Positions 43,354 to 54,745 of a DNA stretch of 64,000 bases are shown piece by piece; position 1 is the stretch's first letter, and each line of letters starts with the position of its first letter. Below the pieces are notes generated by a model. The model made no database searches. It was not told the DNA's origin and saw only the letters and a program-made list of their open reading frames with translations. This stretch comes from Limnephilus marmoratus (taxonomy: Eukaryota; Arthropoda; Insecta; Trichoptera; Limnephilidae). The stretch covers positions 51,807,058 through 51,871,057 of the forward strand of contig OU862919.1 in NCBI GenBank assembly GCA_917880885.1, in the 5' to 3' direction. A program made the position numbers and the translations under genes.

Positions 43354-43790
43354 TAATTAATATTATAGGATATTTGGATGCATACAGTTATACATCGATG
43401 TGCAGAATGCGTTGAATTGTACTCTTTTGACGTTTGTACTACAAAAGTAAAAACTCCTTGACAGCATACTTGTTCCAAGGGATATTGCTCTTCTTTGTAG
43501 TTCATATCATCGATGTCTTTCAGGTCAACTGCGATAATATGTCCCAGGTATTTGGCGCGACGACTCTCATCCATTTTCCTTTCTTCTAGCCATATTGAGG
43601 GTGTTTGCATGAGTTCGTATTTACATTTGAAAACTATAACGAGTGATCTGAACGTGTTATATTGAAGGTTGCAAAATTTTCACATATTTGGAGTATTTTC
43701 TTCAGCGTGCTAACTGAAGTTCTAGAAGAATCATATCATCTGCGTAATAAGGAACTCCAATGAAAAATATTATGGCTTTAAAAAAATATA
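43354..43790 (-). pseudogene. LINE reverse-transcriptase fragment with YADDM
   Basis: On the minus strand from about 43757: VPYYADDMILLE (catalytic YADD), KILQICENFATFN, a FKCKYELMQTPSIW-like stretch, then KMDESRRAKYLGHIIAVDLK and DIDDMN. This order (YADD, palm, xKYLGHxI) is that of non-LTR reverse transcriptases. Several stops interrupt it. It is a short remnant, different in sequence from the LINE at 25980-27855. Confidence 0.65.
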
Positions 43791-44584
43791 TTCATATAGA
43801 CGAATAAACGCTGAATCTGAATATACAAGTTTTATTAAATAAACGCAGTGTTTTTAAAAAAATATCAAAAAGTCTATTTTTAATCGGGTCATAGAAACAC
43901 GCCGTCAAGTTGGTATTATTGAAATGTTTAGTGGTGACGTCACTGAACACCGTAAAGTCTTTGTATGGGAATGTAGGTATGACACAAGCCATCGTATTAA
44001 CAATGTTTCATCTTATTCGTCTATTTACATACTGTTTATAGAGATGTAGTTGTTCTGTTTATTATTAGGTATCTCTTATTAGTTTATCTCTATTATTGAA
44101 AATATTCAAAAACTACTGCACAAAAAAATGCTACTCTAGGGAGAATACTACGAACTCTGAATTTCAAAACGGCGCCAGTTGAACAACTGATTGACCGATC
44201 TTATAGTAACTTTTCGGGAGTGATGACGGCTCACGATTCACTACACATACGGTGGTTTTCAGGGATCTTGAAAAATTGAAACTTTGTCAACTATTTTAAC
44301 TATTAAAACTAACTCTAAAAATAAAAATAAAAATGCAGTTATGTTAGAAGGCCATCATTCATATATATATTTTTTTATTTGGACTGGAGTTTCTTATTAA
44401 TATTATTTACCTACCTACACATACTCCTTGAACACGGCAACATATTTTGATGACGTGAGTTGTTTATTGGGTGTATATTTTTCGATTGTATTTACGTTAT
44501 TGTACATAAACTGTATTTTCGAAAGAAAAATTAAAATAGTTTAATTTTCTACATCCATTTTCATAATTTTATTATTAAGTTTTC
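43791..44584. other. No gene seen
   Basis: AT-rich spacer with short non-conserved frames (for example 43792-43992 minus). No supported feature. Confidence 0.4.
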
Positions 44585-44975
44585 GGCTTCCATGGTCGAA
44601 GGGTAAGATTCTCAACTAGCAATCCGAAGGTCGCGGGTTCAAATCCCAACATGCAAAACTTAATTTTATTTGATTGATTTGTGTTATTTCACAATTTAAT
44701 CCTCTAAAATAATATAAGATTTATTTTCGGCACGTTCCCGAGCTACAATACTCTCAGTATCGCCGTTGTGTAAGATGACCATCCAGAATTAAAACCTTGC
44801 TTGAAATGGCTTTAGCCATATTTGGTGACCAGATGTTATTAGCTAGTTATTTCCCCATCTTCATCTTCCCTCAACCTTCAACCTCATAACATTTGGGGAT
44901 GTGACAGTTGGGGATGCCAATTGAGGATGCCACAGTCTCACTGGCTCCAGACGGGAGCAGATGGAACTGTAGTAA
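44585..44975 (+). mobile_element. tRNA-derived SINE, about 390 bp
   Basis: The head (44585-44653) is tRNA-like: A-box region CATGGTCGAAGGGTAAGATT, anticodon-like arm CTAGCAATCC and B box GGTTCAAATCC. The body has GTGTTATTTCACAATTTAAT, GGCACGTTCCCGAGC, ACTCTCAGTATCGCC and GCTTGAAATGGCTTTAGCC, and ends GGGAGCAGATGG. Partial copies are at 21160-21310 and 35095-35575. The head is a Pol III promoter by homology to tRNA. No poly-A tail was noted. Confidence 0.7.
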
Positions 44976-45697
44976 GGTATTTACATTAAAATAAGATGGC
45001 GCTGGTGTGGTTGGATATCATTTGGATGATATGATCTGACTTAATAAATTTGTTTTACTTCTTCTAACATAGCAAACTTATTTTGTGGCACCATTTTGTG
45101 GTCAATAAAAACCCTAAAGAAGTGAGCGTTGCTCACGAAACATGTTGGTTTTTGTAAACAATAAAGTGGTAAAAACTAAGTATTTTATTAATTTGAAATT
45201 GGTTTTACTTTCAAGAAAAACAATTTTATTTGTAAGAATAATCATACAAATAATACGAATAAAGTCATATATACGTTATACATTCAAAATCGATTTATCT
45301 TTTATCTATTTTTCATTCGAATTCGAGCAGAAACAAACACTTTTAGTTTTGTTTCTGCTCGTTGAAAGAAGTCGCAGATGGAATTCAGCTAGTCGAGTTA
45401 ATTCGGAGAGTGCATAATAGGGAGCTAAAAACACGTATACATAATGTAATTAACAGGAATTCTGTTAAATTAGCGAATGATAATATGAAATTGTGGAGCG
45501 GAAATATTGCGTCTGTTATAATAATACTAACAGAAACCTGCAACTGTACCTAATTTAAGATTTTCTGTTAGCATGCCTAACTGCTTTGGTTAGGTTAAGT
45601 AAAGTGAGTTTATGATAGCGAACGGAAGTTTGAAAGATCGTGGAAACACTGACAAAGTGAATTTAACGGTATTTTGTTAGCTATAAAGCATTGCAGT
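44976..45697. other. Foldback/ribozyme-like remnant and unrecognised frames
   Basis: Contains the motif at 45107-45153 and a strong hairpin GAGCAGAAACAAA...TTTGTTTCTGCTC (45325-45361). Open frames at 45142-45417 and 45362-45553 overlap these structures and show no domain. Confidence 0.4.
45107..45153 (+). ncRNA. Hammerhead-like motif with inactive core
   Basis: Stem I is AAAAACC (45107-45113) and GGTTTTT (45147-45153), fully paired. The core reads CTAAAGA where CTGATGA is expected, so G5 is changed. Stem II is GTGAGC/GCTCAC with a GTT loop. Then come GAAAC, AT, GTT. The stems differ in sequence from 62513-62555 but pair in the same way. The core substitutions predict no cleavage. Confidence 0.4.
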
Positions 45698-46750
45698 CAT
45701 CACGTAAATAATTATCAATTTGTGATATAATTATTTACCTGACCACTAACCTGATAATTTGAACAGCACGGAATGGATTGGCAACACTTTTTTTTTTCTC
45801 TCTGGTTTTTGACTTTTTGAATTGGCACCGTACGGGAAGCCGGTGTTGATTCGACTTGTCACTTTAGTGATAGTTTTGGATTTAAAAAATGGGATAATCT
45901 CTTCGTTACAAATTGTTTTAAACGATTTTAATCGCGAGCCGGGCGATGTACATTTTGCAAACGCTTCTTTCTGATGTGATCGGAACGCTGTTTCTAATGT
46001 GATTGGTCGCCGCCATTGGGACCGATATTTATCCGCGAAATAACGGTATTGTAAATTACCTACATAATCGCGACTGGCATATTGAAAAGCTTTGCGAGGG
46101 AGAGTCCTTATGACCTGGTACGGTTATTGCTGCTCATATTTGTGACGGATGGTCACTCGGCGTTCATTTCCTGATGAGGTGTGCTGACGGAAATCGTGTT
46201 TCATCCGGTGGGCTCAACCGGAGCGCTGGTGCTGATCTTGGATGCTGCTCCCTGGCGGGGAGTCCTCATTCTCTGGCCTTCCTGGGGGTCTTTCCTGGTT
46301 CCCATCCTGGAGATTGCGAGAGAATGTGGCCCGCGGTTCATCGACGCGCTATATTCAAGTGAATTGGGAGTTCGTGTCAGTGTAGAATTAGATAAAGATC
46401 CATGGTCCGCAGGTACGATATTTCTTTCTGCTTAATTATATTCCTGTCAAATCTGTTATGAATCTGTTATGTTTCAGAATCTGTTATGTTTTTGGGGATG
46501 TGAAACCCGGCCCCTCAAAAGGGCAACATTGTTATGTTCTTTATAAAATTATACTGGGCTTTGGTTGTTTTGGAAATGAACTCTTTTATTACTGAAACCA
46601 ATTTAACCTCACAAGTAGAAACCTGTTATCGTTTATTCCCAAACATTCTTGTTCTTTTTTTTATTCTGGAACAAAAAAAAGCAGAACCTTCCTACATTAC
46701 GGATCGCTAGGTCCCACATAACCTGAGAGAGAGAGAGATAACCTTATATT
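45698..46750 (+). repeat. 5' LTR of the gypsy element
   Basis: Direct repeat of 53693-54745. The first two bases differ (CA here, TG in the 3' copy), so the extreme 5' end may be mutated or the true border is two bases in. It ends ACCTTATATT. Small frames (46174-46435) are present identically in both LTRs and are not genes. Confidence 0.9.
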
Positions 46751-47378
46751 TGGCGCTCCCAACGTTTTAAGTTGAATATTCTGCTTTTGGTGCCCGTATA
46801 TTCTAACGGTCTGTTATGTTTTAAGTTTCTGCTTCTTTTTCCGAATTTTCAAGGTTGGATATGTATTATTCATTAATATCTTCATACTGTTATAATGGTA
46901 CCAGTGTGTGTGTGTAGATGCGTTATAAATGTTATAATGGATTATATGAAATATTTCGCGGTAGTTTGAAATTTTGTGCATATTATTATGTCATTTTTTT
47001 GCTTTGCTTTAATTTGTATTGGTTTCCGGTTGAGCTTCGTTCGCTCTCAAATTTTGTGTAACGTAAACATAAATATACCTTCTAGAACAGCTTCGTTCTT
47101 TTTTTTTCGGATAATATTTTCGGGACATTTTTGTAGGCTGGCAAGTTTGTCTATGGTTATGTCAGTTGTTATTACAGATCAGCTGAGAGCGATTTTTGTT
47201 GACATGTGTCGGATGTCATTATTATACTTCGATTGTGTTATCGTAATAACTTTATAAACAATTTTCCGGACTTAATATAGTGTTATTCGGTTTATTTCAT
47301 AAATATTAACTATTTTATATGGAATCATTTGGAATTTTTTCTTCGTTTTTTTTACATAAATAAATTCCATTTGACAAA
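46751..47378 (+). other. Leader of the gypsy element with primer-binding site
   Basis: TGGCGCTCCCAACG (46751-46764) directly follows the LTR and starts with TGG, as a tRNA primer-binding site should. The remaining 600 bp are a non-coding leader upstream of gag. A 93-codon frame at 46976-47257 has no recognisable domain. Confidence 0.65.
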
Positions 47379-48341
47379 ATGTCGTTGTCTAACATCAACG
47401 GGGCCTCAAAAGAGGAAATGATTCAGATGCTTTCTGTCGTTAATATTACTCCAGAACCCACTTTGTCCGCCATGAGAGAGCAAGCGCGAATTTACAACAG
47501 GAACCTTAAACAATCTAGTGGTACTTCTTCTCAACAAGAAACAAGCAGTGATGAAAGTCCTAATACAAATACCATCATAACTAATAATTATTATCAGAAT
47601 ATAACTACAAATCCTTCCGTACATAGCTGGGGTGTTAAGTTTAACGGATCTTCAGACATCCGTGACTTTATACAACGTGTGGAGGAGTTATCTAGGTGTC
47701 GTCATATTGAGTTGCCGCTTGTTGTCACTTCGTTTGCTGACCTTTTGGAGGGAAGAGCATTGCTATGGTATCGTACCATTTATAAAGATAATTTAACTTG
47801 GCTAGAACTGAAAAAACTAATTTTATCTCGTTTTGATCCAATCGCTAACCAAACCGAAGCTTTAAAAGCTCTCTTCTCTATGAAACAGAAGTATAATCAA
47901 AGCGTAGTTGATTATGTTGAAGACGTGCAATTAGCTAATTTAAGATTAAACGTTCAACTTCCGGAAGAACAAATTGTGGATTTAGTGTGCAATAGCCTAT
48001 TGCCGAAATATGCTCTTGTTATTGCTTATTTTGAGGATAAAAATTTAAATTCCTTAATTAGTGTTTGTAAGCGATTTGAAAAAAGTTTAGCTATTTCCGA
48101 CGATGAAGCAAATTCGGTCAAAGACAAGAATAAACCGTCATCCGTTCCGTTGAATAATAATGCTGCACCTTCTTCCTCTTCTTCTTCACCTTCTGCACAA
48201 TTTTATAGAAATAAATTACTTTGCGCTTATTGTAATATAAAAGGTCATTCCAAGCCGTTTTGTAGAAAATGGAAGTTTGATTCTCAGAAGAATCATACCA
48301 AGCGACAAGCTAATCCTGAACGACATAATTCAAAAAACTAG
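47379..48341 (+). CDS. Ty3/gypsy Gag, 320 aa
   Basis: Capsid/nucleocapsid protein of the element. The first 85 residues are polar and Ser/Thr/Asn-rich. A Ty3-type capsid domain follows from about residue 85 (VHSWGVKFNGSSDIRDFIQR, ALLWYRTIY, LKKLILSRFDP, EEQIVDLVCNSL). After a serine-rich linker comes one CCHC zinc knuckle (CAYCNIKGHSKPFC, about residue 285) for RNA binding. The frame starts at the first ATG of the leader-proximal region and ends TCA AAA AAC TAG, where the last codons form a -1 frameshift heptamer. It acts in virus-like particle assembly in the cytoplasm. Confidence 0.9.
   Translation: MSLSNINGASKEEMIQMLSVVNITPEPTLSAMREQARIYNRNLKQSSGTSSQQETSSDESPNTNTIITNNYYQNITTNPSVHSWGVKFNGSSDIRDFIQRVEELSRCRHIELPLVVTSFADLLEGRALLWYRTIYKDNLTWLELKKLILSRFDPIANQTEALKALFSMKQKYNQSVVDYVEDVQLANLRLNVQLPEEQIVDLVCNSLLPKYALVIAYFEDKNLNSLISVCKRFEKSLAISDDEANSVKDKNKPSSVPLNNNAAPSSSSSSPSAQFYRNKLLCAYCNIKGHSKPFCRKWKFDSQKNHTKRQANPERHNSKN
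48332..48338 (+). promoter_or_regulatory. -1 ribosomal frameshift heptamer A AAA AAC
   Basis: The sequence A-AAA-AAC is in phase with gag and immediately precedes the gag stop TAG (48339-48341). The pol frame is exactly -1 to gag and has no stop from 48338 on. Downstream lie GGGGGTCCCCC and a perfect CTAGC/GCTAG stem (48362-48377), candidates for the stimulatory structure. It predicts a Gag-Pol fusion; no ATG is needed for pol. Confidence 0.8.
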
Positions 48342-48427
48342 ACGGGGGTCCCCCACATTCTGCTAGCGAGGATGCTAGGAGACCACCGATAGTTTCAAAC
48401 TCGAGTACCAGTCCCATCGACCATGAC

Positions 48428-51400
48428 ATGGACGCATTCATGCCGATGATGACCAGCGGTCAAGATATTAGACCTCATGTTAATATTGCAATTAACAATT
48501 TAGTTTTTTCAGCTCTTTTGGATAGCGGAGCTAGTGTGAGTTGTTTTGGTGGTTCACTGTATAGGTTTTTCTTAAGTTTAGGTTTTAAGTTAGATAAGCT
48601 TGATTCTTACGTTACCACCGCGGATGGTAAACATCAAGATGTAATTGGTACTATGCGGGTACTAGTTACTTTTAATAGTATTAAGAAATATATAATTTTT
48701 TTTGTAATTCCGTCTCTTTCTCCCGTGATTGTTTTGGGAGTCGACTTTTGGAAACAATTTGACATCGCTCCTCAATTGTTTTCAAAGGCCAACAGTGGAC
48801 GTGATGTTGAGAATACTTTAAGTGAAATTCGCAAGATCACATCAGCTTCCCTACTGTCCCCTCAAGACAATCATAGGCTAAATAATGTAATTGATAAATT
48901 TAAGTCAATTTCGTTTGAAAAATGTGGACTGGGTCGTACTCATTTAGTGCAGCATAAAATTAATACAACAGGAGATCCCATTAAGCAACGGTATTACCCT
49001 TTGTCTCAAACTCGTCAGCAACAACTTGAATCACAACTTAAGGAAATGTTAGATTTAGGTGTTGTTCGCCGTTCGCGTTCGGCTTGGTCGAATCCGGTTT
49101 TGATCGTGCCTAAGAAGGATGGTTCTGCAAGGTTCTGCTTGGACTCTAGGAAACTTAACAGCGTCACGACAAGGGATTCGTACCCCTTGCCGTATATTTC
49201 GCGCATTTTAGACAAGCTACGTGGTGCACGCTTTATAACCTCTATTGATTTATCGAAAAGTTTTTGGCAGATACCTTTACATAAGGACTCTTGTTCTAAA
49301 ACGGCTTTTGTTGTACCAGGTCATGGACTTTTTGAATTTGTTAGGATGCCATTTGGTCTGAAAAATGCACCTAGTGAATTACAGCGTCTTGTTGATGCTC
49401 TTTTTGGTCCAGAGTTCGATGAAAACGTTTTCTGCTACCTGGATGATTTAATTATTATTTCAGAAGATTTTGAGTCACATTTAGAATTGTTAAATAAAGT
49501 TTTCACACGTATTAAAGAAGCAGGTTTAACAATTAATCTCAAAAAATGTGAGTTTTGTAAGGACGAGTTGAAGTATCTGGGTTATATTGTTGATGCAAAG
49601 GGTCTTCGCACAGATCCAGTCAAGCTAGAGTCTATTCGAACTTACCCCACTCCTAGAAATTCTAAACAGTTAAAAGCATTTATTGGACTTTGTGGATATT
49701 ATAGACGTTTCATCAAGAATTTTTCCACAATAGCGGCCCCTTTAACAAGACTCACTGGCTCAAGAAAGGGGGTGAGTAATTTCTCTTGGTCTTCAGAGGC
49801 TGAAGACTCTTTTAAAAAATTAAAAAAGGCATTAACTTCTGCGCCAGTTATCAATTGTCCTGATTTTTCACTTCCTTTTACCATACACTGTGACGCGAGC
49901 AACGTTGGGATAGGCGGAGTGCTCACACAGGTCTTTGAAGGAGAAGAACACCCGGTTTCTTTTTTTTCTAGGTGTTTGAACATTCACGAGCGAAACTACG
50001 GCGTGACGGAGCGCGAACTCTTAGCGGTGTTAGATTCGGTGAATCACTTCAGGCCCTACATAGAGGGAGTTCACTTCACAGTAGTAACTGACCACTCCAG
50101 TTTGCAATGGCTAGTGTCTTTATCAAATCCGACAGGCAGACTTGCACGTTGGTCTACCCGCCTTTCTCAATTTTCTTTTGACGTAGTCCACAGGAAGGGT
50201 AAATTTAATACTGTACCCGACGCTCTTTCGCGTAAAGACGATTTAACTATTGGAGCCATTGACAACCTTCCTACTAGCACGGATAATTGGTACAATAACT
50301 TATTTACTAATTGTAAAAATAATCCTCATCGTTTTAATAATTTTCAAATTAAGGATAATTGTTTATTTCGTCACTCTAAGTCCCGTTTCGCTCTACAGGA
50401 GGATACAGCTTGGAAGCTGGTAGTTCCTTTTAAGGACCGTAACGCTATTTTAAGTAAAGAACACGAGTCTATTAGCTCTTGCCACCCAGGTGTATTCAGA
50501 ACATATAAGAAAGTTCAACTCCGTTATTTTTGGCCGGGTATGTATAATGATGTCAAAAAGTTTGTTAATAAATGTAAAACGTGCAAGGCACATAAAATAA
50601 ATACATCTGCGCCGGCTGGCATTTCTACGAATCCAAAATTAGTCAACAGACCGATGCAAATGTTGTCTATCGACCTTGTTGGTCCTCTTCCACGTAGTTA
50701 CGCGGGATTTATGTACATTTTATCGGTTGTTGACGTTTTTTCGAAATATACTTGGATTTTTCCGCTCAGAAATGCTACTGCTAAAAGCATTGTTAAAAAT
50801 GTAGAACAATATATTTTCTTGGTACACGGTGTTCCGCAAACTTTTATATGTGATAACGGGAAACAATTTGTCTCAAAAGAATTTAAACAATTGTTATCAG
50901 ATTATAATGTTCCCATGCCTTTTTATAACGCTTATTACACCCCGCAAAACAATGTAGTTGAGCGGTATAACCAAACTATCGGGACTGCCTTGTCTATCTT
51001 GACCGAGTCTGACCATCGTAATTGGTCCAGATTTCTGCCTCAGATTCAGTCAGCCTTGAATAATACGGTTAATTTCGCAACAGGTTTCACGCCTTTTTTC
51101 CTCATGCACGGAAGAGAACAAATCATTGACGGAAAATTTCATGAAATAAATATTTCTTCTGGTGTCGCAGACACTACCCTAGAACAATCTAGAAGTGAAT
51201 TTGCTAAAAAATTGGAAGAGTTAGCTCCAATTTATGAGCAAGTTTCTAATGCATTACTACAAGCTTTTAAAAAGAATGCCCAACACTACAACTTGCGTCG
51301 TAAGTCGGTTATTTATGATGTTGGAGACGTCATTTGGAGGAAAAATTTTGTTCAATCCAGTGGACCAGATTATTTCTCTCATAAATTGGCACCTAGATTT

Positions 51401-51511
51401 GTTCGCAATGTCATAAAGGGTAAAGTCTCTGATTTAATTTATACTTTGGCAGATATGAAAGGAAAAATAGTAGGAAATTTTCACGTCAAGGATATCGTTC
51501 GTTTAGACTAA
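48428..51511 (+). CDS. Ty3/gypsy Pol (protease, RT, RNase H, integrase), 1027 aa from first ATG
   Basis: Replication polyprotein of the element, probably made by -1 frameshift from gag, since the frame is open upstream to 48338. Domains: aspartic protease (ALLDSGASVSCF, residue about 30); reverse transcriptase (YPLPYISRIL, FGLKNAP, CYLDDLIII at about 336); RNase H (FTIHCDASNVGIGG, TDHSSLQWL); integrase HHCC zinc domain (HESISSCHPG ... CKTCKAHK, from about 679); and catalytic core with D749, D809 and E845, giving DD35E spacing. The C-terminus resembles the chromatin- or DNA-binding tail of gypsy integrases without a chromodomain. All key residues are intact and no stop or frameshift interrupts it. 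Lack of env places it with retrotransposons rather than errantiviruses. Confidence 0.93.
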   Translation: MDAFMPMMTSGQDIRPHVNIAINNLVFSALLDSGASVSCFGGSLYRFFLSLGFKLDKLDSYVTTADGKHQDVIGTMRVLVTFNSIKKYIIFFVIPSLSPVIVLGVDFWKQFDIAPQLFSKANSGRDVENTLSEIRKITSASLLSPQDNHRLNNVIDKFKSISFEKCGLGRTHLVQHKINTTGDPIKQRYYPLSQTRQQQLESQLKEMLDLGVVRRSRSAWSNPVLIVPKKDGSARFCLDSRKLNSVTTRDSYPLPYISRILDKLRGARFITSIDLSKSFWQIPLHKDSCSKTAFVVPGHGLFEFVRMPFGLKNAPSELQRLVDALFGPEFDENVFCYLDDLIIISEDFESHLELLNKVFTRIKEAGLTINLKKCEFCKDELKYLGYIVDAKGLRTDPVKLESIRTYPTPRNSKQLKAFIGLCGYYRRFIKNFSTIAAPLTRLTGSRKGVSNFSWSSEAEDSFKKLKKALTSAPVINCPDFSLPFTIHCDASNVGIGGVLTQVFEGEEHPVSFFSRCLNIHERNYGVTERELLAVLDSVNHFRPYIEGVHFTVVTDHSSLQWLVSLSNPTGRLARWSTRLSQFSFDVVHRKGKFNTVPDALSRKDDLTIGAIDNLPTSTDNWYNNLFTNCKNNPHRFNNFQIKDNCLFRHSKSRFALQEDTAWKLVVPFKDRNAILSKEHESISSCHPGVFRTYKKVQLRYFWPGMYNDVKKFVNKCKTCKAHKINTSAPAGISTNPKLVNRPMQMLSIDLVGPLPRSYAGFMYILSVVDVFSKYTWIFPLRNATAKSIVKNVEQYIFLVHGVPQTFICDNGKQFVSKEFKQLLSDYNVPMPFYNAYYTPQNNVVERYNQTIGTALSILTESDHRNWSRFLPQIQSALNNTVNFATGFTPFFLMHGREQIIDGKFHEINISSGVADTTLEQSRSEFAKKLEELAPIYEQVSNALLQAFKKNAQHYNLRRKSVIYDVGDVIWRKNFVQSSGPDYFSHKLAPRFVRNVIKGKVSDLIYTLADMKGKIVGNFHVKDIVRLD

Positions 51512-53692
51512 TTATTACTTTAAGTACATTATAGGAAGCCAATGTCGTGGTGTGTAAGACTACCAACCTTCCACTCCATTTCATTTGTTTCTTTATGTGT
51601 TTGTTCAGGTTATGTGTCTTGGAGTTTGGTACCTCCAAAGCATGTGGTCGGAGTAAACGCAATATTCTAGTTTATTGATGATAAACGGTTATTTACCCTC
51701 GTTCAACTAGAATCTGATCTGATGATCAGTGGCGCCCAAACCTTAAGTCATTATTTTTTTTTTTTTTTCTCTCTCCTTCACATGACTTATTTTTTTTTTT
51801 CTCTCAAGTGATATATATAATTAGATTGGATATGAGTATTTCTCGTTTTTTTTAGTAGACACCCTGTCTATATTATTTCTGTCAGTATTATCACTGCAAT
51901 GCACACACGCACACACATTGGTATCGCATCTCTACTCCGTCAGTTAACGGATATTTTGTAATGTTCCCTACTTTTAAATCTAAATCCATTTTTTCTCTAG
52001 TTCAGTGGAGCTTTCTTTCCATTTTGTCGTCCCTCCGACATGCCTTATAACCAAAGATCCTCCAAGGAACTAGAGAACAAAATATATTCTTAAGTGTAGT
52101 TCTTTGTGTAGCAGAGATTTGAGCAACTTTCTGGTATACAAAATGTGTATATTTTCATAAATAGATTATATTATATAATAAATAGATTATATTTAGCTAG
52201 TATTTGTTACAATTAAGTTTGGTTTAGCTTTCCTTAAAGTGAATAATATTAAGTCATAGTTTATTAACAACATTATTATGTCTTTCTAACAAAGGTAGTA
52301 CTGCTTCGGCGTACTTTCCTATTAAGTAATTCCAGCATGGAATATATAATACTCTACCTCTAGCACAGGAGAGCGTATTTTTGTATAGCTTATAGTCATA
52401 AGTAAAATATTTATATTAGTCTCACTGCTGAAACACCAGTGTTTCTCTACACAATTTTGTACCTAGTGTCATTCAAATGTTTTGATTGATCACCAATTTA
52501 GATAGTGTCGATTATCACAATATATTCGATCACCAATACATATTGTCTGTTCAAGAAATTTTGCCTTTTGCTTACTTTTGAAGTAATATTTTGAAGGATC
52601 TCCGTCTACGGTGTGATCTCAGTCTTTTTCTTGTGCAAACTATGTACACTGTTTTAGTTATTAAAATGGCTTGTACTCTATATATTTTTTCATAGTGGTT
52701 CACTACTATTAGCTAGGTTTTTTTTGTTAAATTGTAATCCCTATGCATTCAGCTAAACATTCTAGATTCTGTTTCGCTTGTCTTTGTGTTCCTACTGATA
52801 CTCATTGTTACCACTTGTAGACAGGTATATCTTTGGTATTGTAAAACCTGATCTAATTTTTTTAATTTTGAAACATAGGTATTTCTTATTATGTAAACCC
52901 TATTGTAACCACCTGTACGGATAGGTATTTCTAAAAAAATGTAAACCCTAATCTAACCACTTTTAGTAGACAAGTTTTGCAATCTTGGTCTAACTAATTC
53001 ATTAATACACAAGTACTACTCATATACTTATGGTTCTACATTGTTATAAATCTTTTTTTTAAACTTAATTAAACTAAGTTAAATATCTGTGAAAGATATT
53101 CCTCATTCTAGGTTTAATGTCTGTTCTGTATTTTGTTGAATAAAATTCTATGTTAACCTATTAGACCTGTTGGGCCTAGGTAGATAGAATAGTTACCTTT
53201 TCGCTATTAATAAATAGCCTAAATTCAGTGAAGTGAGGGATGGTTGACCACCCTAAAGTGAAGCCTCTTTTTTAATGGCAAAATTTCCTGCTGAAGGAAA
53301 AGTGATGCTTTGTGCATAATTTTTTTTCTTTTCATTGATTGTGTTCTTTATTTTTAAGATGTTCCCGATGTTAGGATGTCATGAGAATAACAGGTCTGGA
53401 CTTCAGCCAGTAATGCCAGCACCCAGCTCCATCGTTGCTGAAGGTGTTGTAGACTCCTTATTCTCGTACCATCCTATTCTCATTGTTCTTTCAATCTATC
53501 TAGATTTATATGATTTATTGTTTATGATTGCTAATGGTTACTTGTTGTAAAATTTCTAGATACCTGATGGACCTATCTTCTAGTTAGTTAGTTAGTTAGT
53601 GTACCTTTATTTTTTTATTTGTTTATTTTTTTTTACATCGGAACCGTGGATTTCATGTTTGGGGCCAAACATTTTCGTGAGAAGGGGGGAAT
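51512..53692 (+). other. 2.2-kb non-coding region between pol and 3' LTR
   Basis: No env-like frame. The longest frame is 71 codons (53335-53550) and has no recognisable domain. It contains poly-T and CT-rich stretches (51750-51810), a degenerate tandem array of about 55 bp around ACCACTTGTAGACAGGTAT and TGTAAACCCTAATCTAACCA (52800-52980), and (TTAG)n at 53580-53597. It ends in a polypurine tract, GAGAAGGGGGGA (53679-53690), which primes plus-strand synthesis. Confidence 0.75.
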
Positions 53693-54745
53693 TGTCACGT
53701 AAATAATTATCAATTTGTGATATAATTATTTACCTGACCACTAACCTGATAATTTGAACAGCACGGAATGGATTGGCAACACTTTTTTTTTTCTCTCTGG
53801 TTTTTGACTTTTTGAATTGGCACCGTACGGGAAGCCGGTGTTGATTCGACTTGTCACTTTAGTGATAGTTTTGGATTTAAAAAATGGGATAATCTCTTCG
53901 TTACAAATTGTTTTAAACGATTTTAATCGCGAGCCGGGCGATGTACATTTTGCAAACGCTTCTTTCTGATGTGATCGGAACGCTGTTTCTAATGTGATTG
54001 GTCGCCGCCATTGGGACCGATATTTATCCGCGAAATAACGGTATTGTAAATTACCTACATAATCGCGACTGGCATATTGAAAAGCTTTGCGAGGGAGAGT
54101 CCTTATGACCTGGTACGGTTATTGCTGCTCATATTTGTGACGGATGGTCACTCGGCGTTCATTTCCTGATGAGGTGTGCTGACGGAAATCGTGTTTCATC
54201 CGGTGGGCTCAACCGGAGCGCTGGTGCTGATCTTGGATGCTGCTCCCTGGCGGGGAGTCCTCATTCTCTGGCCTTCCTGGGGGTCTTTCCTGGTTCCCAT
54301 CCTGGAGATTGCGAGAGAATGTGGCCCGCGGTTCATCGACGCGCTATATTCAAGTGAATTGGGAGTTCGTGTCAGTGTAGAATTAGATAAAGATCCATGG
54401 TCCGCAGGTACGATATTTCTTTCTGCTTAATTATATTCCTGTCAAATCTGTTATGAATCTGTTATGTTTCAGAATCTGTTATGTTTTTGGGGATGTGAAA
54501 CCCGGCCCCTCAAAAGGGCAACATTGTTATGTTCTTTATAAAATTATACTGGGCTTTGGTTGTTTTGGAAATGAACTCTTTTATTACTGAAACCAATTTA
54601 ACCTCACAAGTAGAAACCTGTTATCGTTTATTCCCAAACATTCTTGTTCTTTTTTTTATTCTGGAACAAAAAAAAGCAGAACCTTCCTACATTACGGATC
54701 GCTAGGTCCCACATAACCTGAGAGAGAGAGAGATAACCTTATATT
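53693..54745 (+). repeat. 3' LTR of the gypsy element
   Basis: Begins TGTCACGTAAATAATTATC right after the polypurine tract and ends ACCTTATATT, matching 45698-46750 without indels. The two LTR-internal short frames are reproduced exactly, so the insertion is recent. Confidence 0.93.

Larger units (their letters stand above)
45698..54745 (+). mobile_element. Ty3/gypsy retrotransposon, near-complete, 9 kb
   Basis: LTRs of 1053 bp (45698-46750 and 53693-54745) keep a constant offset of 7995 bp with no indel between them. Between them are a primer-binding site, gag (47379-48341), pol (48428-51511), a 2.2-kb non-coding stretch and a polypurine tract. Gag, protease, reverse transcriptase, RNase H and integrase are all present and open, so the copy looks potentially active. 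No env gene was found. I could not find a target-site duplication: CAGT precedes the 5' LTR and TTAT follows the 3' LTR. Confidence 0.93.

Noticed and set aside
45142..45553. Frames of 91 and 63 codons as a possible host exon
   Set aside because: They overlap the ribozyme-like motif and a hairpin, have no domain, and no convincing splice pair.
46174..46435. Overlapping 62- and 84-codon frames, repeated at 54169-54430
   Set aside because: They lie inside the two LTRs of the gypsy element and recur only because the LTRs do. No domain is recognisable.
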